Shown here in pieces: positions 26,571-35,818 of a stretch of DNA of 64,000 bases; positions within the stretch are counted from its first letter, which is position 1, and each line of letters starts with the position of its first letter. Made by a program: the position numbers and the translations under genes. The notes beneath the pieces were generated by a model. The model was not told the origin of the DNA. It made no database searches and worked only from the letters and a program-made list of their open reading frames with translations. This stretch comes from Hymenobacter mellowenesis (lineage in GTDB: Bacteria; Bacteroidota; Bacteroidia; Cytophagales; Hymenobacteraceae). The stretch is from assembly GCF_030581005.1 (NCBI RefSeq), contig NZ_JAUQSX010000003.1, positions 124,001-188,000 of the forward strand, written 5' to 3'.

Positions 26571-27629
26571 ATGTCCGCTTCCTTCGATTCCACCGAACAC
26601 CCGCACCGCCGCTTCAACGCCCTGGCGGGCGAATGGGTCCTTGTCTCGCCGCACCGCTCCAAGCGCCCCTGGCAGGGCCAGCAGGAGGAGCCCGAGCAGG
26701 AACACCGCCCCGCCTACGACCCTACCTGCTACCTCTGCCCCGGCAACAGCCGCGTGGGCGGTGAGGTGAACCCCAAGTACACCGACACTTTCGTCTTCAA
26801 CAACGACTTCGGCGCCCTCACGCCCGACGTGCCCACCGGCGGCCTCAACGAAGGCGGCCTGCTGCGCGCCGAGGCCGAGTCGGGCGTGTGCCGCGTCATC
26901 TGCTTCTCGCCGCGCCACGACCTGACGCTGCCCCAGATGACCGTGCCCGCCATCCGCAAGGTGGTCGATTTGTGGGTGGAGGAATTCGCCACGCTCGGCG
27001 CCCGGCCCGACATCAACTACGTGCAGATTTTCGAGAACAAGGGCCCGATGATGGGCTGCTCGAACCCGCATCCGCACGGGCAGATTTGGGCCCAGCGCAC
27101 CGTGCCCGGCGAGCCCGCTAAGGAAACGGTGCAGCAGTTGGCCTACTTTCAGGAGCACGGCCGCACCCTGCTGGCCGACTACCTAAAAATCGAGTTGGAG
27201 AAAAAGGAGCGGGTGGTGCTCGAAAACGAGCATTTCGTGGTGCTGGTGCCTTTCTGGGCCGTGTGGCCCTTCGAAACCATCATCATCTCGCGCCGTGCCG
27301 TGCAGGACATCACCCAGCTCACGCCCGCCGAGCGCGACAGCCTGGCCGACGCCGTGCGCCGCCTCACCATTCGCTACGACAACCTGTTCAACATCAGCTT
27401 CCCGTATTCGGCCGGCCTGCACCAGCGCCCCACCGACGGGCAGGAGCATCCGGAGTGGCACCTGCACATGCATTTCTTCCCGCCGCTGCTGCGCTCGGCC
27501 ACGGTGCGCAAGTTCATGGTGGGCTACGAGATGCTGGGCGACCCGCAGCGCGACGTGACGCCGGAGTTCAGCGCCGGACGGCTGCGGGAGCAGTCGGAAG
27601 TGCACTACAAGGCCGTGCCGGCGGAGTAG
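26571..27629 (+). CDS. galT: Galactose-1-phosphate uridylyltransferase
   Basis: A 352-residue GalT that exchanges UMP between UDP-glucose and galactose-1-phosphate. The active-site HPHG (in [11 protein letters not shown]) lies near residues 166-169, with the nucleophilic His being the second. C53 and C56 (TCYLCPGN) and a later His (near [11 protein letters not shown]) are the expected metal ligands. Full length for the family. It is in the galK-galT-GH42-lacI gene run. No galE or galM is in the window, so they must be encoded elsewhere. Confidence 0.96.
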   Translation: MSASFDSTEHPHRRFNALAGEWVLVSPHRSKRPWQGQQEEPEQEHRPAYDPTCYLCPGNSRVGGEVNPKYTDTFVFNNDFGALTPDVPTGGLNEGGLLRAEAESGVCRVICFSPRHDLTLPQMTVPAIRKVVDLWVEEFATLGARPDINYVQIFENKGPMMGCSNPHPHGQIWAQRTVPGEPAKETVQQLAYFQEHGRTLLADYLKIELEKKERVVLENEHFVVLVPFWAVWPFETIIISRRAVQDITQLTPAERDSLADAVRRLTIRYDNLFNISFPYSAGLHQRPTDGQEHPEWHLHMHFFPPLLRSATVRKFMVGYEMLGDPQRDVTPEFSAGRLREQSEVHYKAVPAE

Positions 27630-27632
27630 AGC

Positions 27633-27716
27633 TGTAGCGTGGACTCTGCGAGTCCGCGCCGGGGCGAATACTATCCACCGTTCCGGCAGGCGCGGACTCG
27701 CAGAGTCCACGCTACA
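27633..27716. repeat. Palindromic element, family C
   Basis: 28-bp arms at 27633-27660 and 27689-27716 are perfect reverse complements (core GTAGCGTGGACTCTGCGAGT). The same sequence occurs at 62789-62870. It lies just after the galT stop. Confidence 0.94.
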
Positions 27717-27724
27717 AATCGTCA

Positions 27725-27779
27725 GGCTCCCCTCTCCCTGAAGAGAGGGGCCCGCCCCGTAGGGGTCTCGTGAGGCGCC
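27725..27779. repeat. Degenerate single arm of family B
   Basis: A lone copy resembling the right arm of the family B element at 26501-26547, with small changes, including a short internal hairpin (CCCCTCT ... AGAGGGG). No matching left arm is present, so it looks like a decayed element. Confidence 0.65.
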
Positions 27780-27823
27780 AAGCCCGCACCGCCTCACAAT
27801 CTTCCGCCTTTCAAACCCCACCC

Positions 27824-29980
27824 ATGCCCCACCATTACCGCCTCCTCGGCAGCCTGCTAACTGGCCTCGCGCTACTGAACGCCCCCGTCGCCTCGGCTCA
27901 GAAAGCGCCTAAAGTCACTAAAGCTGCCACCGCTACGGCAGCGGCGCCCGACTACTTCCCGGCGGCCGAGATGATGACCATCGGCGTGTATTACTACCCC
28001 GAGGCGTGGCCGGAAAGCCAGTGGGCGCGCGACTTCGCCAACATGCGCAAGCTGGGGCTGGAATTTGTGCACATGGGCGAGTTTGCTTGGGGGCTTTACG
28101 AGCCGCAGGAAGGGAAATATTCGCTTGACTGGCTGGAGCGGGCCGTGACGCTGGCCAGCCAGGCTGGCCTAAAAGTGGTGCTGTGCACGCCCAGCGCCGC
28201 CCCGCCCGTGTGGCTGGCCGAAAACCATCCTGAAACGATGATGGTGAGCGCCCAAGGCCGCCGCCAGGCCCACGGCACCCGTGAGCAGGGCAACTGGAGT
28301 TCGCCGCTGTTCCGGCAGTACGTGGCCAAAATCAACACCCAGCTGGCCCAGCGCTTCGGCCAAAACCCGGCCGTGGTGGGCTGGCAGATTGACAACGAGT
28401 TGAGCCACTACGGCCGCCAGTTTTCCTACGACGACTTCAGCAAAGCCAAATTCCAAACCTGGCTGAAGCAGAAGTATGGTACCATCGACAACCTGAACCG
28501 CGACTGGGGCAACGTGTTCTGGTCGCAGCTTTACCAGAATTTCGAGCAGGTCCGCATCCCGAACCAGGACGAGCTGGTGGCCACGCCCAACCCCCACGCG
28601 CTGCTGGATTTCGAGCGCTGGTTTGCCGATGAGGCGGCTGACTACATTCGCGAGCAGGCCGCCACCCTGCGCCAGCACAGCCGCCGCCAGTGGGTGACCA
28701 CCAACCACATGGCCACCCACCGCGACATCAATCCGGCCCTCACCCGCAAGGATGTGAACATTACCACCTGGACGGTGTACCCTGTGCACGGCGAGGTATT
28801 TCCCGAGAACGGGCCGCTGGGCTTCCGGCTGGGCAATGGGGCGATGCTGGGCTTCATGCACGATTTTACGCGCAGCCTGAACGGCTACTCCGGCGTGATG
28901 GAGCTGCAGCCCGGCCAGGTGAACTGGGGCGACATCAACCCCCAGCCGCTGCCCGGCGCGGTGCATATGTGGCTGATGCACGCCTTTGGCTTGGGGGCGA
29001 ATTTGATTTGCTCGTACCGCTACCGGCAGCCGCGCGCAGGCAGCGAGCTGTACCACTACGGCTTCGTGGGACCCGACGGGGTGACGCCCCTGCCCGGCGG
29101 CCTCGAATATTCCCAGGCCATGCGGGAGGTGAACCAGCTGCGCCAGCTGCGGAAACCCAACGCTCAGATGCCCGCCCGTCACGCTGCCCGCCGCACCGCC
29201 CTGCTCTACAACGTCGACAACCGCTTCGACCTCGACAACCAAACGTCCACCACCCGCTGGAGCAGCATGGGCCACTTGCTGCGCTACTACCGCGGCCTGA
29301 AAACGCTGAACTGCCCGGTCGATGTCATCACCGAAGACCAGGATTTCAGCAAATACCCGTTTCTAGTAGCGCCGGCCTACCAATTGCTGGATAAGGCGTT
29401 GGTTGACCGCTGGACTACTTATGTGCAGAACGGCGGCCACCTCATCCTCAGCGTCCGCACTGGCCAGAAAGACCGGCGCGGTATGCTCTGGGAAGGCCCC
29501 TGGGCCATGCCCATCCTCGACCTCATCGGCGCCCGGTTCAACGACCGGCCTTTCGACATGCTGCCCGGCCAGGTGAAGGGCCAGGTGGCTGCTGCGGGCA
29601 AAAAATACGACTGGGGCAGTTGGGGCGAAATGCTGACTCCCAACGCCGGCACCAGCACCCTGGCCACCTACGCCGACCAGTTCTACGCCGGCGCGGCGGC
29701 CGTGGTGACGCGCAAGCTGGGCAAGGGCACCATCACCTACGTGGGTGCCGAGTCGCTGGCCGGCGACCTGGAGCGCGACGTGCTGCGGCAGGTGTATGCC
29801 GCCGCCACCGTGGCCGTGGACAACCTGCCGGACCAGTTTATAGTGAACTGGCGCGATGGCTTCTGGGTGGCCAGCAACTTCACCTCCAGCCGGCAAACCG
29901 TGCCGGCGCCGGCTGGTGCCAAGTTGCTGGTGGGCACGCGTGAGCTGGAGCCAGGCGGCGTGGCCGTGTGGGCGGAATAA
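27824..29980 (+). CDS. GH42 beta-galactosidase, exported
   Basis: A 718-residue GH42 beta-galactosidase with a signal peptide (MPHHYRLLGSLLTGLALL, cleaved near ASAQ). The GH42 start GVYYYPEAWPESQWARD is near residue 47. The acid/base is E192 (WQIDNELSHYG) and the probable nucleophile is E360 (VMELQPGQVNWG). The trimerisation-like and beta-rich C-terminal domains follow. It probably releases galactose from galacto-oligosaccharides made by GH53, in the periplasm. The start was chosen to keep the signal peptide; 18 extra residues upstream are unlikely. Confidence 0.93.
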   Translation: MPHHYRLLGSLLTGLALLNAPVASAQKAPKVTKAATATAAAPDYFPAAEMMTIGVYYYPEAWPESQWARDFANMRKLGLEFVHMGEFAWGLYEPQEGKYSLDWLERAVTLASQAGLKVVLCTPSAAPPVWLAENHPETMMVSAQGRRQAHGTREQGNWSSPLFRQYVAKINTQLAQRFGQNPAVVGWQIDNELSHYGRQFSYDDFSKAKFQTWLKQKYGTIDNLNRDWGNVFWSQLYQNFEQVRIPNQDELVATPNPHALLDFERWFADEAADYIREQAATLRQHSRRQWVTTNHMATHRDINPALTRKDVNITTWTVYPVHGEVFPENGPLGFRLGNGAMLGFMHDFTRSLNGYSGVMELQPGQVNWGDINPQPLPGAVHMWLMHAFGLGANLICSYRYRQPRAGSELYHYGFVGPDGVTPLPGGLEYSQAMREVNQLRQLRKPNAQMPARHAARRTALLYNVDNRFDLDNQTSTTRWSSMGHLLRYYRGLKTLNCPVDVITEDQDFSKYPFLVAPAYQLLDKALVDRWTTYVQNGGHLILSVRTGQKDRRGMLWEGPWAMPILDLIGARFNDRPFDMLPGQVKGQVAAAGKKYDWGSWGEMLTPNAGTSTLATYADQFYAGAAAVVTRKLGKGTITYVGAESLAGDLERDVLRQVYAAATVAVDNLPDQFIVNWRDGFWVASNFTSSRQTVPAPAGAKLLVGTRELEPGGVAVWAE

Positions 29981-30028
29981 GCCGCATAATTAATAAATAG
30001 GGAGTGAGGAAGGGCCGGGGGAAAGACT

Positions 30029-30036
30029 TACTTTTG
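30029..30036 (+). promoter_or_regulatory. -7 promoter box for the lacI-family gene
   Basis: TACTTTTG is a perfect TAnnTTTG box 45 bases before the TTG start at 30081, so the regulator can be transcribed on its own. Confidence 0.62.
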
Positions 30037-30080
30037 CGTTTTCCCGCCGCGCCTTCGTTCCCACCCCTTTTCCCATTCCC

Positions 30081-31100
30081 TTGACGCCCAAACGCGCCTC
30101 CATTTCAGACATTGCCAAGGAGCTGAAACTCGCCGTTTCGACCGTGTCGCGGGCGTTGAGCGGGCACTCGCGCATCAGCGAAGCCACCCGGCAGCGGGTG
30201 TGGCAGCTGGCCGAGCAGCTCGACTACCAGCCCAACCACCTGGCGGCCGCCCTGCGCAAAGGGCGCAGCAACACGCTGGGCGTCATTTTGCCCAACATCG
30301 ACGGCCACTTTTTTGCCCTCGTGATGAAGGGCGCGGAAGCGGTGGCCAATCAGGCCGGCTTCAACGTGATGCTCTGCCAATCGAACGAGGACCACGCCCA
30401 CGAAGCCAAAAACGTGGAAACGCTGATGAACGCGCAGGTCGATGGCATTCTGGTGTCGCTGGCCCGCAATACGCATGATTTCAAGCACTTTGAGAAGGCC
30501 AAGCAGCGCAATCTGCCGTTGGTGTTCTTCGACCGCATTCTAGATGGCAGCGAGGTGAGCGCCGTGGTGGTGGACGACCAGCGCGGCGGCTACGAGATAA
30601 CCAGGCACCTATTGGCGCAGGGGCGGCGCCGCATCGCGCATTTTGGCGGCCCGCAGCATCTCAACATCTACAAAGACCGGTACGCCGGCTACCGCCAGGC
30701 CCTAGAGGAGGCCGGCGTGCCGCTGGAAGAAGAGCTGGTGGTGCTTTGCCACGACATGTCGTTGGACGACGGCGCGGCCGGCATTCGCCAACTGCTGGCC
30801 CTGCCGCAGCCGCCGGATGCTATCTTCTCATCCGGCGATTTTACGGCGGTGGGTGCCCTGCAGGCACTGAAGGAGCACAGGCTGCGCGTGCCGCAGGACG
30901 TGGCCCTGGCCGGCTTCGGCAACGAAACCTTTTCCTCGCTCACCGAGCCCAAGCTCACCACCATCGACCAGCGCTGCGAGGAAATGGGCGGCTCGGCAAT
31001 ACGTCTGTTGCTGGAAATGATTCAGAACCACGCCCAGCCTAGCACGCCCCGCAAAATCGTGCTCCGCCCGGAACTGCTCACGCGGGCGTCGACGGGGTAG
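30081..31100 (+). CDS. LacI family transcriptional regulator
   Basis: A 339-residue LacI/GalR-type repressor starting at TTG. The N-terminal helix-turn-helix and hinge read ISDIAKELKLAVSTVSRAL (about residues 7-25) and YQPNHLAAALRKG. The periplasmic-binding-protein-like effector domain (about 62-330) starts TLGVILPNIDGHFFALVMKG and includes DDQRGGYEITRHLL. At the end of the galK-galT-GH42 run it probably responds to galactose or galactobiose and controls this block. Candidate operators: 22320, 22344 and 25106. Whether it represses or activates is unknown. Confidence 0.92.
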   Translation: MTPKRASISDIAKELKLAVSTVSRALSGHSRISEATRQRVWQLAEQLDYQPNHLAAALRKGRSNTLGVILPNIDGHFFALVMKGAEAVANQAGFNVMLCQSNEDHAHEAKNVETLMNAQVDGILVSLARNTHDFKHFEKAKQRNLPLVFFDRILDGSEVSAVVVDDQRGGYEITRHLLAQGRRRIAHFGGPQHLNIYKDRYAGYRQALEEAGVPLEEELVVLCHDMSLDDGAAGIRQLLALPQPPDAIFSSGDFTAVGALQALKEHRLRVPQDVALAGFGNETFSSLTEPKLTTIDQRCEEMGGSAIRLLLEMIQNHAQPSTPRKIVLRPELLTRASTG

Positions 31101-31144
31101 TAGGGGCGGGAAAACGATAAACTGCTTGATTATTGATTGCTAAA

Positions 31145-31247
31145 AGAACGTCATGCAGAGCGCAGCGAAGCATCTTTACCGCACAACGTAATCCAAACAA
31201 AGCAACGAAGCGGTAAAGATGCTTCGCTGCGCTCTGCATGACGTTCT
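31145..31247. repeat. Palindromic element, family A (perfect arms)
   Basis: 38-bp arms at 31145-31182 and 31210-31247 pair perfectly (core GTCATGCAGAGCGCAGCG). Lies between the lacI-family gene and the exonuclease gene. Confidence 0.95.
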
Positions 31248-31290
31248 CAAGGACTGATGCCAGCCTTTTGACCTCGCCCGACATCGCGCT

Positions 31291-32016
31291 GTGAAAGACT
31301 ACCTCCTGTTCGTCGATACCGAAACCTCGGGCATCCCGCGCGACTGGAACAAGCCGTATGCCAGCCGCAAAAGCTGGCCGCACATCGTGCAGCTGGCATG
31401 GATTATCTGCACGCCCGACGGCCGCGAAATCAAGGCGGAAAACCACTACATCCAGCCCAGCGACTATGATATGAGCCCCGAGTCGGGCCGCGTGCACGGC
31501 CTCACGGTGGACTTTCTGCGCGCTAACGGCCGGCCCCGCCACGCCGTGATGCAGCGCCTGCACCGCGACCTGCAGCACTACCGGCCGCTGGTGGTGGCCC
31601 ATTTCATGCAGCTCGATTTCCACATGGTAGGCGTGGGTTTCCATCGCGCTGGCCTGCGAAACGTGCTAGCCGACCTGCCCACCTTCTGCACCATGCGCGC
31701 CACCGGGCCGCTGGTGCGCCACCCCACGCAGGGCTTCCTGCGCCTGGGCGAGCTGTACCAACGCCTGTTTCACGAGCCGCTGCTCCACGCCCACGACGCG
31801 CTGGTAGACGTGCGCGCCACCGCCCGCTGCTACTTCGAAATGCGCCGCCAGGGCCTCATCACCGACGAAACCGTGGCCCAGCAGTCGCCCGTGACGGTGC
31901 CCGCGCCGCGCCCGGTGCAGCCGCTGCGGCGCAAGCGGCTGCGCATTGGGGTGGCGCCGTGGCTGTTGGTGGCTACGTTGGCGCTGGTGCTGCTGGCGTT
32001 TTTACTGATTTCGTAG
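31291..32016 (+). CDS. DnaQ-like 3'-5' exonuclease with C-terminal membrane anchor
   Basis: A 241-residue DEDDh exonuclease starting at GTG. ExoI is FVDTETSG (residues ~7-14), ExoII has D in HFMQLDFHM near 105-113, and ExoIII is HDALVDVRAT near 170-179, so all four acids and the histidine are present. The last ~25 residues (GVAPWLLVATLALVLLAFLLIS) form a membrane helix, unusual for this family. It is followed 148 bases later by the CNMP/CBS/DUF294 gene, a pairing seen in other bacteria. The exact substrate is unknown. Confidence 0.85.
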   Translation: MKDYLLFVDTETSGIPRDWNKPYASRKSWPHIVQLAWIICTPDGREIKAENHYIQPSDYDMSPESGRVHGLTVDFLRANGRPRHAVMQRLHRDLQHYRPLVVAHFMQLDFHMVGVGFHRAGLRNVLADLPTFCTMRATGPLVRHPTQGFLRLGELYQRLFHEPLLHAHDALVDVRATARCYFEMRRQGLITDETVAQQSPVTVPAPRPVQPLRRKRLRIGVAPWLLVATLALVLLAFLLIS

Positions 32017-32044
32017 GATGACGGTAGCTAAAAGCTTAACTAAA

Positions 32045-32142
32045 AAAGAACGTCATGCAGAGCGCAGCGAAGCATCTCGCGTGCTTCAACTAATTACTGA
32101 TTGCACGCGAGATGCTTCGCTGCGCTCTGCATGACGTTCTTT
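32045..32142. repeat. Palindromic element, family A (perfect arms)
   Basis: 40-bp arms at 32045-32084 and 32103-32142 pair perfectly around an 18-nt loop. It separates the exonuclease and DUF294 genes on the same strand. Confidence 0.95.
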
Positions 32143-32164
32143 AAATCCCAATGCCACTTGCTCC

Positions 32165-34078
32165 ATGTCCGATAAACTCGATTTCCTGCGCACTATCAAG
32201 CCCTTCGACCTGCTGCCCGAGGAGGTGTTGGCCGAAGTAGCCGCGAGCCTGCAGGAAGTGCAGCATCCCCGCGAGGGCGTCATCTACTTCCAGGACGAGA
32301 CGAAGCTGCGCGGGCTCGACATTCTGGTGGAGGGCGAGTACGAGACGTTTTTCTACGACAGCCAACAGAACCGGCGCGTGGTGGAATACAGCCGCCCGGG
32401 CGACTGCTACGGCGGCGTGTCGCTGCTGCTGAACCGGAAAAAGTCGCTCCGCACGGTGGTGGCCAAGAAAAACACCCGCGTGTATTTCCTGCATCGGCGC
32501 GAGTTTCTGGCCTTGTGCCAGGGCTATGAGGGCTTCTTTCACTTCTTCACGGCGCGCTACGGGCAGCGCATGCTCAATGAAGAATACGCCCACTTTGTGC
32601 GGCCCCTCACCAGCGCCGGCCAGAGCTACCTGGCGTCGGACCAGCTGTTTTCGCGCCGCATCGAGACGTTGGAATTGCGGCCCATGGTGCTGTGTGCGGC
32701 CTACACGCCCATTCACGAAGTGGCCCGGCGCATGGCCGAGGCCCGCACCAGCTGCTACTTCATCACCGATGCCGACGTGGACGGCCAGATTATCGGCTAC
32801 GTGACCGATATCACGCTGCGCGACAAGGTGGTGGCCGGCCTGGCCGACGCCCATCTGCCCGTCGAAACCATCATGGATGCGCCGGTGGTCAGCATCAGTT
32901 CGCGGGCGTTTGTGCACGAGGCCATTTTACTGATGTTCCGGACCAAGACGCGCTACCTGCTGGTCGAAACCGATGGTGAGTACATGGGCTTCCTGAGCCG
33001 CAACAAGCTGCTCACCGACGACCAGGCCCAGTCGCCGTTCATCTTCATTCAGAGCGTGAAGCAGGCGCAGGCCGTGCCTGAGCTGAAGCGCCGCTGGGAA
33101 CAAGTCCCGGAAATGGTGTACCAGCTCCTGAACCGCGGCGTGAAGCCCGAAATCGTGAACCAGGTCATCACCACCGTGTCCGATACCATTGCCCTTAAGC
33201 TCATCGAGGGGGCCATTGCCGAGCTGGGGCCGCCGCCGGCCCGATTTGTGTACATGGTGCTGGGCAGCGAGGGCCGCAAGGAGCAAACCCTGCTCACGGA
33301 CCAGGACAACGCCATTATTTACGAAGACAAGGCCAACGAGCAGCGCGAGCTGGTGCGGGCCTATTTCCTGAAATTCGCCGAGATGGTGAGCGACCAGCTC
33401 AACGAAATTGGCTTCAGCTATTGCGAGGGCGGCTTCATGGCCAAAAACCCGAAATGGACGCACTCGCTTTCGCACTGGAAGCGCAACTACGTGGAGTGGA
33501 TGACCGAGGCTAACCCCGAGGCCGGCATGCAGTTCGCGGCCTCCTTCGACTGCCGCTACATTTATGGCGACGCCGAAATCATGGACGAGCTGCATACCTT
33601 CCTCGATGCCGAGCTGCAGAAGCCGCGCGAGCGTTTCTTCCACTACATGGCCGTGAATGCGCTGCAATACGAGCCGCCGCTCACGTTTTTTCGCAACATC
33701 CGCACCTTCGCCCACGGCGACCAGCAGGTGTTCAACCTCAAGCGCACCATGTCGCCCATCGTCGATTTGGTGCGGATGTACGCCCTCAAGCACCGTATTT
33801 TCGCCACCAACACCGGCGAGCGGCTGGAGGCCCTGCGCGCCGCCGGCGTCTTCACCGAGCGCGAAGCCCAGGAGCTGCTACAGTCCTACTACTACCTGAT
33901 GGGCGTGCGCCTGAAAAAGCAAGCCGCCCAAATCATCAGCGACAACGTGGCGCCCGATAACTACCTAGACCCCAAGAGCTTGACCAAAGTGGAGCAGGTG
34001 ACGCTGAAGGAAATATTCAAAGTCATTGCTGATTTTCAGCTGAAGATTAAGGTGGGGTTCACCAAGTCGTTGGGGTAG
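32165..34078 (+). CDS. CNMP-binding / CBS / DUF294 nucleotidyltransferase-like protein
   Basis: A 637-residue cytosolic protein. A cyclic-nucleotide-binding-like domain (about 10-125; YFQDETKLRGLDILVEGEYE) is followed by a CBS pair (about 165-285; MDAPVVSISS). The DUF294 nucleotidyltransferase-like domain (about 300-445) carries VLGSEGRKEQTLLTDQDNA, the G-S-x-x-R-x-E-Q-x-x-x-x-D-x-D motif. The C-terminal DUF294_C helical region closes the protein. It probably senses a nucleotide and may uridylylate a partner; the target is not known. Pairing with the exonuclease suggests a joint role. Confidence 0.88.
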   Translation: MSDKLDFLRTIKPFDLLPEEVLAEVAASLQEVQHPREGVIYFQDETKLRGLDILVEGEYETFFYDSQQNRRVVEYSRPGDCYGGVSLLLNRKKSLRTVVAKKNTRVYFLHRREFLALCQGYEGFFHFFTARYGQRMLNEEYAHFVRPLTSAGQSYLASDQLFSRRIETLELRPMVLCAAYTPIHEVARRMAEARTSCYFITDADVDGQIIGYVTDITLRDKVVAGLADAHLPVETIMDAPVVSISSRAFVHEAILLMFRTKTRYLLVETDGEYMGFLSRNKLLTDDQAQSPFIFIQSVKQAQAVPELKRRWEQVPEMVYQLLNRGVKPEIVNQVITTVSDTIALKLIEGAIAELGPPPARFVYMVLGSEGRKEQTLLTDQDNAIIYEDKANEQRELVRAYFLKFAEMVSDQLNEIGFSYCEGGFMAKNPKWTHSLSHWKRNYVEWMTEANPEAGMQFAASFDCRYIYGDAEIMDELHTFLDAELQKPRERFFHYMAVNALQYEPPLTFFRNIRTFAHGDQQVFNLKRTMSPIVDLVRMYALKHRIFATNTGERLEALRAAGVFTEREAQELLQSYYYLMGVRLKKQAAQIISDNVAPDNYLDPKSLTKVEQVTLKEIFKVIADFQLKIKVGFTKSLG

Positions 34079-34103
34079 GAGGGGGACCAGTCAGGCACTA
34101 ATC

Positions 34104-34261
34104 TGTCATTGCGAGCGCAGCGAAGCAATCCGTCCTGCTAAAACCAGACACGCTCTTTCACCAGAGAGCCCCGGTACTGCGCAGTGCCGGGGCTTTTTAC
34201 ATTGGAAGGCTGGTCGCTGAGAACAGGACGGATTGCCACGGGCTGCGCCCTCGCAATGACA
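34104..34261. repeat. Palindromic element with nested terminator
   Basis: Arms at 34104-34137 (starting TGTCATTGCGAGCGCAG) and 34224-34261 (ending CCTCGCAATGACA) pair imperfectly. The loop contains the separate hairpin 34167-34198. The arm resembles family A but has GCAATCCGTCCTG at its inner end. Confidence 0.85.
34167..34198 (+). terminator. Intrinsic terminator inside a palindromic element
   Basis: AGCCCCGGTACTGC pairs with GCAGTGCCGGGGCT (one mismatch) followed by TTTTT at 34194-34198. It is oriented to end the DUF294 transcript. Confidence 0.85.
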
Positions 34262-34287
34262 AATGGGCGGCAGCTTCGCTACGATGG

Positions 34288-34728
34288 CTACTTCACGCGC
34301 TTCATCTCCTCGCGGCGCATGGGCATCTTGTCCACGGTGCCGAATAGGTCTTCGGGCTTCATCGGCCGGCTGCTTTTCTCCTTCACCCCGCCGTCTTTGC
34401 CGATGAGTACGGCCGCGAAGCGCGTGGGCGGCAACCCGGTTTTCTGTATGAAAAACTGGCGGCTGGCGGGCGAAAGCTGGTCGTTGAGCAGTTCAATTAC
34501 CAGAAAATCCCGCTCGGCCAGCTCCGAGGCCTGGGCGGCTAGCAACGCCTTTTGCTGCCTGAAATCGGCGTCCTGCGCAGTGGGGGCCACCAGCAGCAGC
34601 ACGCGCTTCTGCCAGCGGTTTTCGCGCAGGGTTTTGTCCAGGCTCATGGTTTTGGGCGTTTGGGCATAAAGGGAGGGGCGCAGGCTTAGCAGCGCCGCCG
34701 CCAATAGGAGGAAAGCAAAGCGTTTCAT
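34288..34728 (-). CDS. DUF4174 domain-containing exported protein
   Basis: A 146-residue exported protein with signal peptide MKRFAFLLLAAALLSLRPSL. The body (WQKRVLLLVAPTAQDADFRQ, ERDFLVIELLND, RFAAVLIGKDGGVKEKSSRP) matches the DUF4174 thioredoxin-like fold, but the usual catalytic CxxC is absent. Function unknown. It is divergent from the propeller-like gene at 34833. Confidence 0.8.
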   Translation of the reverse strand: MKRFAFLLLAAALLSLRPSLYAQTPKTMSLDKTLRENRWQKRVLLLVAPTAQDADFRQQKALLAAQASELAERDFLVIELLNDQLSPASRQFFIQKTGLPPTRFAAVLIGKDGGVKEKSSRPMKPEDLFGTVDKMPMRREEMKRVK

Positions 34729-34832
34729 GGAATAAGCGAGAAGTAGAACCGACGGTGACGCTGACGCAAGGCCGCCCGCCGCCAGGAGCCATACGTAACA
34801 AGCGTACTACGCGAAAGCTTTTCGCTTCGACT

Positions 34833-35690
34833 ATGCTCTACCTGCTGCGCGACACGCTATTTCCGGTCCTCGTGTTCCTGCACGCCGTGCTCATCGGCGC
34901 GCCGGCCAACCACGGGCGGGGCCGCTTCCAGCGCGCTCATTACAAGGTGCAGAAAATCGGCCGCCTGCCCCGCAGCATGCGCGAAAGCTCCGGCCTGGCC
35001 CGCGCTGATACGCTGGCCACGTTCTGGACGCACGGCGACGGCGGCACGCTCGCGCAGCTCACGCAATTTGGGCTGCCGGGCGCCGTGCGCCGCCGGCTCG
35101 ACCTGGCGCCGCTGCCAAATGTGGATTGGGAAGACCTGGCTCGGGATGCCGTCGGCCGCCTCTACATCGGCGACTTTGGCAACAACCGCAGCCAGCGGCT
35201 CGACCTGGCCATCTACCGCCTGAGCCTGCGCGGCGGCCGGCCGGTGGTCGACACCATCGCCTTCCGCTACCCCGACCAGCGCGCGTTTCCGCCCGGCCGG
35301 GGCCGCCGCAACTTCGATTGCGAAGCTTTCTACTGGTACCAAGACAGCCTGCATCTGTTTAGCAAAGACCGCAGCCGGCGCCAGCTCACCAAGCACTACG
35401 TGCTGCCGGCCCGCCCCGGCCGCTACGTGGCCGCGCTGCGCGACAGCATTCGCCTGGGCCGCCCCATCACCGCCGCCGATATCAGCCCCGACGGGCGCAC
35501 GGTGGCCCTGCTGGGCTACGGGGGCGTGTTTTTCCTCACCAACGCGCCGGGCCGGCGGCTGTTCGATGGGCCGAAACGCTTCCGGGCGCTGCCCCGCACC
35601 GGGCAGGCCGAGGGGCTGGTGTTTGAGTCCGATTCAGTTTTTCTGGTCAGCAATGAGCGGGGGCGGCTTTTTCGGGGCACGCGGCGGTAG
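34833..35690 (+). CDS. Beta-propeller-like hypothetical protein
   Basis: A 285-residue protein with an N-terminal hydrophobic segment (MLYLLRDTLFPVLVFLHAVL), likely a signal or anchor. The rest (ESSGLARADTLATFWTHGDG, NVDWEDLARDAVGRLYIGDF) shows the SSGLA...WTH-x-D and DWEDLA...LYIGDFGNN patterns common in Bacteroidota propeller-type hypothetical proteins. It is rich in Arg and Gly, unlike its neighbours. Start 34833 is the natural ATG before the hydrophobic segment. Function unknown. Confidence 0.7.
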   Translation: MLYLLRDTLFPVLVFLHAVLIGAPANHGRGRFQRAHYKVQKIGRLPRSMRESSGLARADTLATFWTHGDGGTLAQLTQFGLPGAVRRRLDLAPLPNVDWEDLARDAVGRLYIGDFGNNRSQRLDLAIYRLSLRGGRPVVDTIAFRYPDQRAFPPGRGRRNFDCEAFYWYQDSLHLFSKDRSRRQLTKHYVLPARPGRYVAALRDSIRLGRPITAADISPDGRTVALLGYGGVFFLTNAPGRRLFDGPKRFRALPRTGQAEGLVFESDSVFLVSNERGRLFRGTRR

Positions 35691-35818
35691 CTGCTCAGCT
35701 GTTGTAAAGGCCGGGAAGGGCTGCCACGAACAGCTGCATGCAATGACTTTTGAGGAAACGAGATGTTATCTTATTGTTAATGTGGCCTTTTGCTGGGGTG
35801 GTTTCGGGAAAGTGAGTT

